Source of the DNA: Tomocerus qinae | Lineage: Eukaryota; Arthropoda; Collembola; Entomobryomorpha; Tomoceridae | DNA: 64,000 nucleotides | Direction: 5' to 3' | Assembly: GCA_020055645.1 (NCBI GenBank) | Contig: CM034546.1 | Location: 87,048,001 to 87,112,000 of the forward strand | Shown: positions 1-10,389 of the stretch, piece by piece | How positions within the stretch are numbered: the stretch's first letter is position 1 | Layout: every line of letters begins with the position of its first letter | Notes under the pieces: generated by a model | What the model saw: only the letters and a program-made list of their open reading frames with translations | Told to the model about the DNA's origin: nothing | The model's database searches: none | Program-made: the position numbers and the translations under genes

Positions 1-79
1 TGAACAATTTTGACTTCTAGTGATAGGTTATGAGGGAAATAAACTCGGTGGGATCTATAAAATTACATTTTCAATAACT

Positions 80-2101
80 TTAGCGTAAATTAATTTTAGT
101 GTGATATTCAGTGAAACATGGAATTTTACACAGTGATACATTACAAGCTCTACACCGAAAAGCTGTCTGCGTTGTGATTTTTTTGATGCTGCATACGTGA
201 CATCGTCTTAAACCATGAACCCTTTTCCTCGTTGGAGAATTATATTGAATATTATGGTCTTTTAAATTCCCAAAACGTAGAGGGTTGTTTCCACTTGACC
301 TTTGTTCTGAGACCTGCGAATTGACTTGTGTAGCTTCTAGAATACCTCGAATCAAATCCAATCTAAAGTCCAAAAAAGATTGTCGAGAGTTGATTGATTT
401 GGAAATGCAGTATGCATTGTATATACATAAGTCGATGAGGTGAAAGAAAACTTTCTTGTACCATTTTTGAGTCTTGCGTAAAATACTGTAAAAATGGCAC
501 ATCATGTCACTAAGGTCTATACCGCGAGCGTTTTGATTATAGTCGATAACTGTCTGCGGCTTAATGAGAGTAATTCCAGTGCCTCGCTTTTGAACTTCAT
601 TCATTTCATGACTATGGACAGTGGAAATCATCCTTACAATTTTCTTGTCCTTCCAATACTCAACCATGACACCATTGCTGCTGTAAGCCTCTACTTCACC
701 TCTTTTCATTCGTTTGTTAGTAAGGAGGGGCATATTTTTTCTGTTCTGTCTTACGGTTCCACACATATAGGTGTTTCTCATCAGTAATTCATACGCAAGA
801 TTTGGAGAACTGAACCAGTTGTCCATAAAGACTTGATGATTTTTGTCAAGAAAGGTTCTCAATAATTCCATTACGACTGCTCCGCCATAGCCAAAATCCT
901 TAGTTGAGTAAAGGAAAACATGTCCCTTTCCAGTGTAAATGATGCATCCTATTACGAATCCAGTCTGATTGTCCACAATGGAAAATATCTTAATACCAAA
1001 TCTATATCTTTTTGAGGGAATGTATTGCTTGAAATATAAGCGACCTTTGTACAGCAACAAACTCTCATCAATGGATAAGGATTTGCCCGGTTTAATTAGA
1101 TCTTTGAAATTTTGCATACACTTTTCCCAAATTGGTCGTATTTTTCGTAGTCGATCTTCATTTTGAATTTCGTTTTCATTAAAATGCAGATAGCGATGAA
1201 CTTCTTTGAAACGATCTGAACTCATTATTTTTGGAATAATTGGAGATGCTAGCAATGGATCCTTGGACCAATAGTTACTTATCTCAGGTTTCTTATTGAT
1301 TCCCATCAGCATTCGGATAGCAATGACTTTCATGAATTCATCACTATTGATGTCCTTAAATGCCTCCATTCGCCTGCTTACATTTTCAGAATTGAGAATT
1401 TCTTCTTCAGCAAATTTATTTGTTTGTGTTACGCAATAGTTGATGCAGTCGTCGGTAAAACATAGCTTGAAGTAGTCCAAAGCTTTTCGATTTGGATCCT
1501 GGGAAAATGTCCATCCAGTCGAGGTGCTGTCAAAATCATTAACTATTGGTCCTGTGGTAGGAGTAGGAGGAACCCAGTTCCATTGTAAAGGTGTTGCAGT
1601 GATTGGCGTGTTAGGAGAATCTGTAAAAATCAACTTTGGAAATTAGGCAATTCGCATGTCGGCATTGTGAATTGAATAAAAGTGTAAGTAATGTTTACCC
1701 CCAGCTAAGTCATTTCCTTCTTGACTAAAAGTTTCTTCTTCAGTTCTGGCTAACAATCTTGCCCACAAGTCATTTTGGAAGCCGCTTCTAGAACTACTAC
1801 TGCTGGAACTGCTGCTGCTGGAACTGCTGCTACTGGAACTGCTGCTGCTGGAACTGCTGCTGCTGGAACTGCTGCTGCTGGAACTGCTACTGCTGGAACT
1901 ACTACTGCTGGAACTGCTGCTGCTGGAACTACTACTGCTGGAACTGCTGCTGCTGGAACTACTACTGCTGGAACTACTACTGCTGGAACTGCTGCTGCTG
2001 GAACTGCTGCTGCTGGAACTTCTGGAATTACTTCTGCGGCTTTTCCGACCTCTGCCAGTAGAGCTACTGCTAATATTGCTTGACTTACCACTATTGCCCA
2101 T
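80..2101 (-). CDS. piggyBac transposase, two exons
   Basis: Cuts and inserts the element at TTAA sites (DDE_Tnp_1_7 family). Exon 1 is 2101-1699 and exon 2 is 1620-80. The 78-bp intron (1698-1621) has a GGGG|GTAAAC donor and a TTTTTACAG acceptor and joins the frames in phase 1. Counting from residue 1 of the exon 2 frame, catalytic aspartates lie in SIDES (about 189), VFMDNWFSS (about 271) and GIDLSDMM (about 373). The C-terminus carries a cysteine-rich zinc-binding tail (CHVC, CRAC, CKIPC) like that which binds piggyBac ends. Exon 1 encodes a basic Ser/Arg start, then about 75 consecutive serines from a 15-bp tandem repeat. No stop or frameshift is visible, so the copy may be recent. The start ATG at 2101 is the first in frame, but splicing was not tested. 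Confidence 0.9.
1775..2034. repeat. 15-bp CTG-rich minisatellite inside the piggyBac exon 1
   Basis: Tandem copies of GGAACTGCTGCTGCT with CTG/CTA variants, about 17 units. Read on the minus strand it encodes an uninterrupted serine run. The 15-bp unit is a multiple of three, so length change keeps the reading frame. It also creates long spurious open frames of Ala/Val and Thr/Ala in the other phases. Confidence 0.9.
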
Positions 2102-2324
2102 TTTAAAACTTTTATTTGATTCACTATATCTGCTGCTATCTGCTCTATTGTTGATGTATGAAAACTAAATTGAAAGTTCAATGAAAGTGATTTTCTCTCG
2201 TCAGTGACAAAAGTCATCAAACCCCATGGAAAGTCATGTGATATAAACAATGACTTATGTCATCACCCCACGAAACCACTGGCAACATTGATGATGACCT
2301 ATGTCATCGTCCCACGGCAAAGGG

Positions 2325-2328
2325 TTAA
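2325..2328. other. TTAA target site at the piggyBac 5' end
   Basis: TTAA immediately outside the CCCTTTGCC terminus. This is the expected one-sided view of the 4-bp target duplication made by piggyBac; the partner site is outside the window. Confidence 0.8.
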
Positions 2329-2909
2329 CGTATTTTATATTGTGTAGGGATATGTGAAGTAACTTTGTTTTGTGAACTTGTACTAAATTACAAAATTGTG
2401 GTATTGAAAACATGCTAAGTAAAATGTGGTCAAATAAAACAATCTCAGTTTCGTGGCAAGGCAATTCAAGTGATGCACGCATGGGTATCATGTTCTGGGA
2501 TTTTGTGCTAAGGAACTAAGATAAGAGATTATGCGACATAACATGTTACCTGACAATACTTATTATTAAGGGACTACATAATATTATTTATCCCCGTAGA
2601 CTTACATGACATACTTACACTAGTTGAATCCTAGCACACAAAGTGTGCTAGAAAATGTTGAAATGAGTAAATTTCTAGCTACTGCGCAATTTCATGGACC
2701 GTTGATTAGACTCAGTACTGATAGTCTAGTCCTTGGTCATTAATTACAAAATATTCCCGTTACTCTTTAGTTACAAAATATTACGGACAAATATACAAAC
2801 CTTAATACATTAATACAGAATTCCATGCGCATGTCCCACTTTTGTTTAAAAGATTATGTTTATGTAGAGTAAAGATACTTAATTACTTAATATAATACAT
2901 TATTACAAT
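2329..2909. other. AT-rich spacer, nothing recognised
   Basis: No open frame with recognisable content, no inverted repeat longer than a few bases and no tandem array was seen between the piggyBac end and the ACGAGCCCGTC repeat. Confidence 0.5.
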
Positions 2910-2990
2910 ACGAGCCCGTCAATAGACCCAAGCCGTCACTATACGCAGGCCTTAACAAAAATGCGAATTAATTCGCACGACAGGATTCTA
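2910..2990 (+). repeat. Helentron/DINE-like terminal sequence, fragment
   Basis: Begins ACGAGCCCGTC and continues through a short palindrome (TGCGAATTAATTCGCA) to GGATTCTAGATGG. The same order of motifs occurs at 24107 (plus) and at 16718 (minus): ACGAGCCCGTC, then a GTGAA..TTCAC hairpin, then GGAAxCTAGCTT. The other two copies lead into 20-bp minisatellites; this one does not and looks truncated. Confidence 0.5.
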
Positions 2991-3064
2991 GATGGATTTG
3001 CCTGGAATTGAATGTGAGATAGTAAGGCCATCACACCAACTCACCAACCTCCTTACTTCTCACA

Positions 3065-3260
3065 CCCAAACAGAGCCCCCAGCCGTGATGGTCAGACTCT
3101 GCCGCCGCCGTTTTATGGTCAAGTTTGCTATCAGTCGCCGCCGCGCCACTGATGGGGAAAAATACATGAAACTGATGAAACCATATGACGGCCACCGTTT
3201 TTCCCAACATTTCCAGCCGCCGCGGCCACTAAATATCACGACTGGGAGCTCTGCATGTCT
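3065..3260. repeat. GC-rich inverted-repeat fragment
   Basis: Outer arms AGAGCCCCCAGCCGTGAT (3074-3091) and ATCACGACTGGGAGCTCT (3236-3253) are inverted, with CCGCCGCCG-rich sequence between. The right half recurs at 22348-22390 (CCACTAAATATCACGGCTGG), so this is a dispersed element. The superfamily is not assigned. Confidence 0.5.
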
Positions 3261-3357
3261 AATTGCAAACAATTTTTAATAGATTGAAAATCAACTGATA
3301 ATGACATCACAATCACAAATCGTGATAGCAATAGGATTAGGAAGAGTATGGCCTTAA

Positions 3358-3409
3358 CCAAGAAGCATAAACTGACTTAAGCGCTATGACTATAGTTTAT
3401 GCTTCTTGG
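3358..3409. repeat. Perfect 16-bp inverted repeat, hairpin
   Basis: CCAAGAAGCATAAACT at 3358-3373 and its exact complement at 3394-3409, separated by 20 bases. It could be a very short MITE relic or a hairpin RNA; no target duplication was recognised. Confidence 0.55.
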
Positions 3410-4755
3410 CCTAAACTCATTTTTATAATATTTCGCCGATGGTATAAAATCCCCTAGAAGGTCACATATAAACTAATAATTGAGCTCTTAAGGCTGGCTC
3501 TACGGATTTTCACCTTTTACTAAATACTGCCCACTCTCGCGCCGTAGAGCAACATAAAACATGAACTCCTCATAATTTCATGTTATAGTAGGTAGTGTAT
3601 TGAATTATACCTACTCTGTTTTGTTCCGTGTCACAAAATGAATAAATTTTTTATACACAGAATATTGAAAATTTAAAACCGCACTGTTACAAAAAGATTA
3701 TGATCATAATTTTATTTCGTACATTACGTATACGTTATATTATGCTAAGAATATTGTAACATTATGGGTATTATACTGGCAAGTGCAATCACAAATCAGC
3801 CGCAAAACTTTTCATCTCAGGTTTTCCTATTTGCTGTTGGTAATAGAGTGACATCCTACTCAATGATATCAATCCTCTCATCTAATGACTGAAAATCGTG
3901 ATTTGACCTTTTGGGGTCACTTTTAGGGATTTTGTAAAGATATCAAAAAGAAAGAGAAGAAAAATATCTGGTGAACCTAGAGCTTACTTTTCTCAATTAC
4001 ACCATTAGTAACGACTACCGATGTAATGTATCTGTCTCACAGGCTCTTTTGCATGTATTAACTTTTGCAGAAAATGACCCAACTTTTTATTTTCAAAAAT
4101 CAAAAAATACTATTTTACTTCCGTTTAAAAAAATTCTAAGGACTAGGTTCACTATATAATAAGTCGAAGAATCTTCAATTTCAAATTTGGGTTCGTAGAC
4201 CTTGTGGTAATGGAGGTAGGAGGACTTTGCGAAACGTAATGAAGATCCGTAGAACCAACCTTAAAACGAATAATGGCAAATCTCAGTTGCTACTCTTGCT
4301 ACGAATAATATTTGTTAACTTTAACAAAATTTAATTTCGTAGCAACTGAGAATTTTCATTTCACGGTGGAGGTGCTCAATTAATGTGCATTAATTAATAT
4401 GCATGAGGCAAAAAGTATAATAACACTGCCAAGAGTCGAAGTCATTACCGGATGTATGGGCGGCGCTTTTACTACTTGAGCTTAAAAGTGAGTTGTTAAC
4501 GTGCAGCAGCGGAGCGAAGGTTATGCCTACCATAAACACACACAAACAAACTTTTCTCTCCCTTCATTCTGCAGCACGCATTCACGCATAGAGCATGTAT
4601 GTTACAAAAACAGGCATCGCGTAAAATTCTGTTAGTAGTATAATTCTGCAAAACCATTTACTATTGCTTTGCAAACTAACAAACACTGTACGTTAAGGTG
4701 CATCTTGTAGCTTGCATGGAAACCTTGTCAACTTAGATTCCAAGATCTGGTCGTT
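3410..4755. other. Spacer with one small inverted repeat
   Basis: Mostly AT-rich sequence without a credible gene. The only structure seen is TCTCAGTTGCTAC at 4281-4293 inverted at 4339-4351, probably a small MITE remnant. Confidence 0.45.
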
Positions 4756-4971
4756 CTACAACAGCTACAGAGTCGAAAAATACCTCGTTGAAAAGCTAAA
4801 GAAATAACTTGGTCCGTAAAGGTCCATAAGGTCGCAATTTTAATTGCATTAACCACATATCCCCTCTTATGGGGAATCAGGGTACAGATATAAAGAATAA
4901 CGGAACTTCACGGACCAAGTTATCATCCGACATTTCCAACGAGCTCTTATTTGACTTTGCAGCTGTTGTAG
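4756..4971. mobile_element. 216-bp foldback MITE
   Basis: Outer arms CTACAACAGCTACAGAGTC (4756-4774) and GACTTTGCAGCTGTTGTAG (4953-4971) pair with two mismatches. Inner arms ATAACTTGGTCCGT (4804-4817) and ACGGACCAAGTTAT (4910-4923) pair perfectly. The whole unit can fold on itself and has no coding capacity. No clear target duplication was found. Confidence 0.6.
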
Positions 4972-5318
4972 TTCAGCCTGTGGACAGTCACAAAAGGTCA
5001 AATGATGACCCCATAACTAGACTAAATAAAAATCATGAATGTTATGAAATGAGATGGCCCTAGAAGTGCGAGCGTTGGTGTGTAGGTGGTAGGCTACCTA
5101 AGCTAGGCACTTCCATGTACATTGCATTGCACCTCTACATCACCAGCTAGAGCTACATTGCTACTTGCTACATTCACGGTTTTTATGGTGATTGAGCGGG
5201 TCTAACCAATGGTGCAAAATCTTAACTCTTATCTGAACTTCTGATATGCATTGCATATCAACAACAACAGCTAATAATACCTTTGCTTGCTGCATTTTGC
5301 ATTCTTGGTATTCCTAGG

Positions 5319-5581
5319 CAGTGTTTGATGACCAGCCGGCTGGTTGGTTAAAATGGCCAGCCGGCTGGTTGAAATTCTTGGTTAGGCAGTGGCTAAAATG
5401 GTCGAAATGGCTGAAATGAACAAAAACAGTCAAATAGGGCTATGTGAACTGAGAAAATCATCCTTGATTTGGCGGGAAATTTAAAAATCCATGATTTTTG
5501 GCCATTTTGGCCACTAGCCATTTCAGTCACTTTAGCCGGCTGGCTGGTCAAAATCATTTTAGCAGGCTAAATGGAACACTG
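5319..5581 (+). mobile_element. hAT-like MITE, copy 1 (CCGGCTGG family)
   Basis: Runs from CAGTGTTTGATGACCAGCC to GGAACACTG. It is filled with short GCCGGCTGG / AAATGGC repeats on both strands. CAGTGTT..AACACTG ends fit hAT elements. The flanking 8-mers TTCCTAGG and TTCATGGG agree at six of eight bases, consistent with an old 8-bp target duplication. A second copy lies inverted at 5879-6120 and a fragment at 5604-5672. Confidence 0.6.
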
Positions 5582-5603
5582 TTCATGGGTTCGCCACCCA
5601 GTG

Positions 5604-5672
5604 CTCAGTGACTAGCCGGCTGGTCGGATAAATTGGCTGGCTAAATTGGCTAGCCGGTTGGTTGAAATTCTT
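5604..5672 (+). repeat. Fragment of the CCGGCTGG hAT-like MITE
   Basis: Matches the 5' part of the 5319-5581 element (CAGTGACTAGCCGGCTGG through GGTTGAAATTC). It then runs into unrelated sequence. Confidence 0.5.
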
Positions 5673-5878
5673 TATGAAAAATTTTAGATTCATTCAAATT
5701 TTGTTAGTTTTCGAATGAAAGTAAACTTTCGGACAGAATCTATAACCACTGTACAGTAAACTGGATCAGTTTAAAATAATATACATTCAGCTCAGATTTG
5801 GCCCATGAATCTCCATATTATAATCGTTGACTTGATAAAGCAATACATTTATCTGTATATATATTTATGTGGGTGTAC

Positions 5879-6120
5879 TAGTGTTCCATTTTAGCCGGCT
5901 AAAAGTGATTTTGACCAGCCAGCCGGCTAAAATGGCTAGTTGCCACAATGGCCAAATATCATGGTTTTGTAAATTTCTTCTAGTAAAGTATGATTTTCTC
6001 AATTTCAACCGGCCGGCCACTTAAGCCAGCCATTTAAGACAATTTAGCCACTGGTTAACAAAGAATTTCAACCGACCGGCCATTTTAGCCAGCCATTTTT
6101 CGGCTGGTCACCGAAAACTA
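5879..6120 (-). mobile_element. hAT-like MITE, copy 2, inverted
   Basis: Reverse-complement relative of the 5319-5581 element over nearly its full length. Shared segments include GGTTGAAATTCTTTGTTA, ACTGAGAAAATCAT-like and GGCCATT..GGCNACTAGCCATTT. Its ends are TAGTGTT..AAAACTA. Internal motifs differ enough to show age. No target duplication was recognised. Confidence 0.55.
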
Positions 6121-6592
6121 GTATAATAATTATTACATGAAGAGTAACAACATCAACAAAATGCGTGTAATGTGTAACAAGACGATGGAGTGGAGGAGGG
6201 AGCCTTGTATCAATATCAATATTATTATCAACAATCAACATATAACAACTAATGCGTTGTAGTGGTCTGGTAAAGGTAACATATACTAAGAGGTGAAGTG
6301 GCGGTGGAGGGGTGACGACGCCTGATCTCCCAACAGCTCCGGAGCTCCAACAGCTCCAGTCTCTTCACTGCAACAGCTCCGGAGCAGTTGGAAAGGTTTG
6401 GAAAGACTCCAAACTCATTTGACCCCATGCGCCTATGTGAGAAATAAACGAACTTCTTGAGGAAGCTCAATCTTCTCCATCGGCAGTTTTGATTTTTAAA
6501 TGCGACACCTGGATAAGTAGTCAACAAGTGTATGCGTAGAAAAGCCTTAAAGGGAGGGTTTCTATTCTGAAAGCAGTTAGAAATAAAAATAA
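6121..6592. other. Spacer with CAGCTCCGGAG repeats
   Basis: Contains the short palindromic motif CAACAGCTCCGGAGC three times near 6330-6385 and otherwise AT-rich sequence. Open frames here have no recognisable content. Confidence 0.4.
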
Positions 6593-8370
6593 TCACAGTG
6601 CATTAAGGATTGAAAAATCAAAAGGTTCATTTTCATATCCTTCCATAACTTCAAAGATTATTCGTTCGTTAGAAGTTGCTTCTTCAATAGTAGGTCTCAA
6701 GCAGGCATAGAAAGTCTTCTCCGGAGGGCAATAAAACGTTGACAGTAAATAAGTCAAATTTGCATACTTGGCGGCACTTATTGGCAAATAGTCTTGATAC
6801 GCGATCGGAGTATTTGCTATTGTATCAAGATGTTTCTAGTTACAAGAGGATTGGTGAGAGCAAATTTTTCGGTGGGTTCTACAGCTAGATCTCTACTTAC
6901 TAATGGTTGAATTCGGTCCTTAGTAAACAACTTACGTCGAATTTTTCTGATGCCCTGAGCTTGAACCAGATGGGGACTAAAACTATCCTTGAAATTATAA
7001 ACTTGAACTAAAGGTGTACCATCATCTTGAAGAGAATCTGTAATCGGATGATTGACAAATATTACATTAAAAGTTTTGTTCTGTCTTGTTTCACGAATCA
7101 AAGTAATCCATTCGGAAGGAAATTCAATCCTGTCTTGTTTTCTCTTCTTTTTTTCAATAAGTGCAAAATCTGCATCGACCTGCATGCGGCTGTGACCAGG
7201 CAAGGGGTAATTAATTTCAATAGTATCGAATCTAGTATCGCATAATGATTGACAATAGCACATTAAGAATCGATTCTTATTTTGTCCGAATGAGTTATCG
7301 TTAAATAAATGTAAATGACGAATGTCAGGTGCAGCGATATTTGTATGAAATATTTTATGAAACTTGTTACTTCAGAACATCCTTTCTTGGCAAAATTTTC
7401 ACAGTATAAGAACATGTATGCTTGATGAGTCCTCAGATCATGAATGGTGAAGTTGTAAAGCCAAACTTGGCAAAGAAAAAATTCTTTGCCAACATTAGTT
7501 ACCGGAAAGGGAAGGTTTTTTGGATAATCGAAACAGAAATAACCGTGGGTTTCATCTGAAGCGGCAATGACTTCCTTAGACATTCTTAATACAAAATTTT
7601 CAGCGTCCCTCCAGTGCGCTTCCTGTGCATCGTTGAATTTACGAATTTCTTCAGCATTTCCGTTTGATTGAGCCTTTCTTAAACTGCAGTTTATTATCTC
7701 ACAGGTTTCACACACATCGCTCCTTGGAAATCCGATAGAAATGTTGAACTCATAGGAATAAATTTTTCGAAATTGCCACATCTTTAAGTTATCTTCCGTT
7801 ATTATAGTTTGTTCGCTCCGGCACAGATCTCTGTAGAGAGAAGAAACTGTGACTCCAGATTCCAAATAACTTCTGTTTGCATTGTTATTTCGGGAGTAAT
7901 GGCTCTCTCTGGTCCCTAAATTCGATAGAAAATTCCTAACAGCCAGCAAAATCTCTTCATCGGTACGACGGTGATAATCATGTTTTCCCCTCCCTTCTTG
8001 GATGGGGACTTCTCTTTTTAAAACCTTAAGTCATTGTGGTTTGTTTAAAATACATTATGAAAATCTGTCTAGTAGTATTTAGAATAGTAGTATTTTAAAC
8101 CTTTCTTTCTAATCGACTTCTCTGGATTCCGTGTAATCCAAGGAAATATTTAAGGCAAACATTTACAATTTTTTGAGGAAGATGAATTATCCAGTTTTTC
8201 AGGCCATCTATCAATCCGACGCTTTTTCTCAAATAAATATTCTGTTTTTCGTGATCAGCTAACTGGTTAAAGGTATTAAACACATGCTCCTTCTCTGCTG
8301 TGGATAATTTGGCTCGGCAATCATGTCGGCAGTTATTGTCAGCCATTCTTCTTGGTGGTCGTATGTTCAT
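6593..8370 (-). pseudogene. Decayed copy of a GQN(K/R)N / CD-FALIEKK transposase-like family (DUF7869-like)
   Basis: The minus strand encodes pieces that line up in order. First is NCRHDCRAKLSTAEKEHVF..NQLADHEKQNIYL (8370-8095). Then GRGKHDYHRRTDEEI, ESHYSRNN, FRKIYSYEFNISIGFPRSDVCETC (about 8010-7350), then NDNSFGQNKNRF and PLPGHSRMQVDADFALIEKKK (about 7305-6817), and LPISAAKYANLTYL (6787-6593). This order is that of a multicopy invertebrate family I recall as carrying a DUF7869 domain and behaving like a mobile element. Function is unproven. The copy is broken by a frame change near 7340-7360, another near 6820, and an unresolved junction between 8095 and about 8012. No terminal repeats were found. 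Confidence 0.6.
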
Positions 8371-8482
8371 GATGTGGTTAAAGATATAACCCTCGCCTAA
8401 AATAACACTCCATTCTTAGTATTGCGTAGTTTATTAATATTATTGAGAGTCAATTTTTAAAACCACCATAATAATATCAACA

Positions 8483-8770
8483 TTACCTTCTGTAACTTTG
8501 CTCTTTTTCTTCGCCAATTCTGCTCATCCTTAGCTCTTTTTTGGCTTCAATGGATGGATATTTTCCTGGTTCTCCATGACTCACTAACTTAAATAGATAC
8601 AACTTTCCGATCCGAGATTTTTTGCAATGAAATAAAATATTCTTCAAAGTAATATATTTTCCTCTTAAAACGATTCGGATGAATTGACAAAAGAATTTAA
8701 TAAAAGAATCATAAAAGAGCGGGAAAATTGTTAGTGGACCTCCCCCATTTAATAACCAAATTTTGTCCAT
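8483..8770 (-). other. Unidentified 95-residue reading frame
   Basis: Lies upstream of, and in the same direction as, the decayed gene at 6593-8370. It ends in a basic, charged tail (SIEAKKELRMSRIGEEKEQ). It might be a degraded first exon of that gene or chance. I do not recognise it. Confidence 0.2.
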
Positions 8771-8833
8771 TTCTATGACGATTTTTTAAAATTCTGAAAG
8801 TAAGACTTCTACATCCCACAGCTTCAATTACAA

Positions 8834-8842
8834 AGTAAAGTA
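8834..8842. repeat. Target site duplication of the Foldback element, left
   Basis: AGTAAAGTA, identical to the right-hand copy at 12470-12478. Confidence 0.75.
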
Positions 8843-9689
8843 AGGCGTGTTAAGTTAGACCCAAACCCAAATCCAGAATCTTGCCAAAGATGGGCAACAC
8901 CAAATGCAACATGAGGGGGGATATCAGAACCTATTGCAAACGGTAAAACAAGGGTAGACAAGGCTTCCAGGAGGCTTCTAACACAAATTCCAAAGTGGTA
9001 CAGCATAAGTGGGAGACTTCCAAAATACATCCCGAAATGCTTCTACATGAGCGGAGATTTCAGAACTAATTCCAAACGTTGTTCCAAGCGTAGTGGAGGC
9101 TTCCAACAGAATTTCCAAAACAGTGCAGCATAAGTGGGAGACTTCCAAAACTAATCCCAACACGTTTCTACATGAGGGGGGATATCAGAACCTATTGCAA
9201 ACGGTGAAACAAGGGTAGACAAGGCTTCCAGGAGGCTTCTAACACAAATTCCAAAGTGGTGCAGCATAAGTGGAGACCTCAAAAACAACCCAAAATGCTT
9301 CTACATGAGGGGAGATTTCGGAACTAATTCCAAACGTTGTTCCAAGCGTAGAGGAGGCTTCCAACGCAATTTACAAAACAGTGCAGTATAAGTGGGAGAC
9401 TTCCAAAACATATCATAAAATGCTACTACATGAGGGGGGGATTTCAGAACTAATTCCAAACGTTGTTCCAAGGGTACATGAGGCTTCCAACACAATTTCA
9501 AAAACGATGCAGCTTAAGTGGTAGACTTCCAAATCATATCCCTAAATGCCACTATATCAGGGGGGATTTCAGAACTAATTCCAAACGTTAATTCCAAGGA
9601 GAGAGGAGGCTTCCAACACAATTTCCAAAACGGTGGAGCATAATTTGGAGACTTTCAGATATAGATGACTAATAGGATTAGGGGGTGCT

Positions 9690-10366
9690 TAGTAAAAATA
9701 GCTCCAAACAGTTTTATAGTTTCGGTCTAAAGTTATTTAAGTCTTAGTAGAAACTAGTACAATAGAATTTCATTTTCAAAGTACCTAAATTTTTGTGGGC
9801 CCTTAAACCTTGACAATCAATTGTAATGATAATTGAGTCAGATAAAGCACCGATGAAGAGATTTTTAATAAAAATTTCAGACACTTTGATAGTTCCGATC
9901 GAAACATATTTAATCTTTTGTTCAAGTGTTCCGAATATTCTATAAACCTTTAAGATGATAAAATTTTGAAGGACCGATAAACTTGGCATTCAATTGTAAT
10001 GATAATTGATTCTGATAAACCACTGATTGGAAGAATTTTATTAAAAATTTTAGACATTTTGATTGTTCCGATCGAAAAATATTTAATTTTTTGTGCAAAT
10101 ATTCCGAATATTCTATATATCTTTGAGATGAAAAAAGTATAAAAGACCGATAACCTTGCCATTCAATTGTAATGATAATTGATTCTGATAAACCACTGAT
10201 TTGGAGATTTTTAATCAAACTTTCAGACATTTTGATAGTTCCGATCGAAAAATATTTAATTTTTTGTACAAATTTTCCGAATATTCTACACACCTTTAAG
10301 ATGAAAAAAGTTTAAAAGACCGATAACCTTGCCATTCAATTGTAATAATAATTGATTATGATTTTC
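9690..10366. repeat. 173-bp satellite, about four units
   Basis: The anchor TTGTAATGATAATTGA recurs near 9821, 9994, 10167 and 10340, an exact 173-base spacing. Each unit also contains GTTCCGATCGAAA and ATTCCGAATATTCTA. Divergence is modest. Apparent minus-strand open frames here are translations of the satellite, not genes. Confidence 0.85.
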
Positions 10367-10389
10367 TATCTAAAAGAAATGGCAGTGTC

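Larger units (their letters stand above)
1..2324 (-). mobile_element. piggyBac-type DNA transposon, 3' end beyond the window
   Basis: The element holds a piggyBac transposase gene on the minus strand. On its 5' side it ends in a terminus beginning CCCTTTGCCGTGGGA (minus strand), directly abutting a TTAA at 2325-2328. TTAA targeting and a CCC(T/C) terminus are typical of the piggyBac superfamily. Just inside the end, the motif GATGACATAGGTCATC and variants recur as short palindromes, a likely subterminal transposase-binding array. The 3' terminal repeat is not in view because the transposase stop lies only 80 bases from the window start. Confidence 0.88.

Noticed and set aside
1750-2250. Long Ala/Val-rich and Thr/Ala-rich open frames over the CTG repeat
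   Set aside because: Other-phase translations of the 15-bp minisatellite; the serine frame alone joins to the transposase exon.
9744-10293. Overlapping minus-strand frames of 70-117 residues
   Set aside because: They repeat every 173 bases with the satellite and have no independent coding signal.
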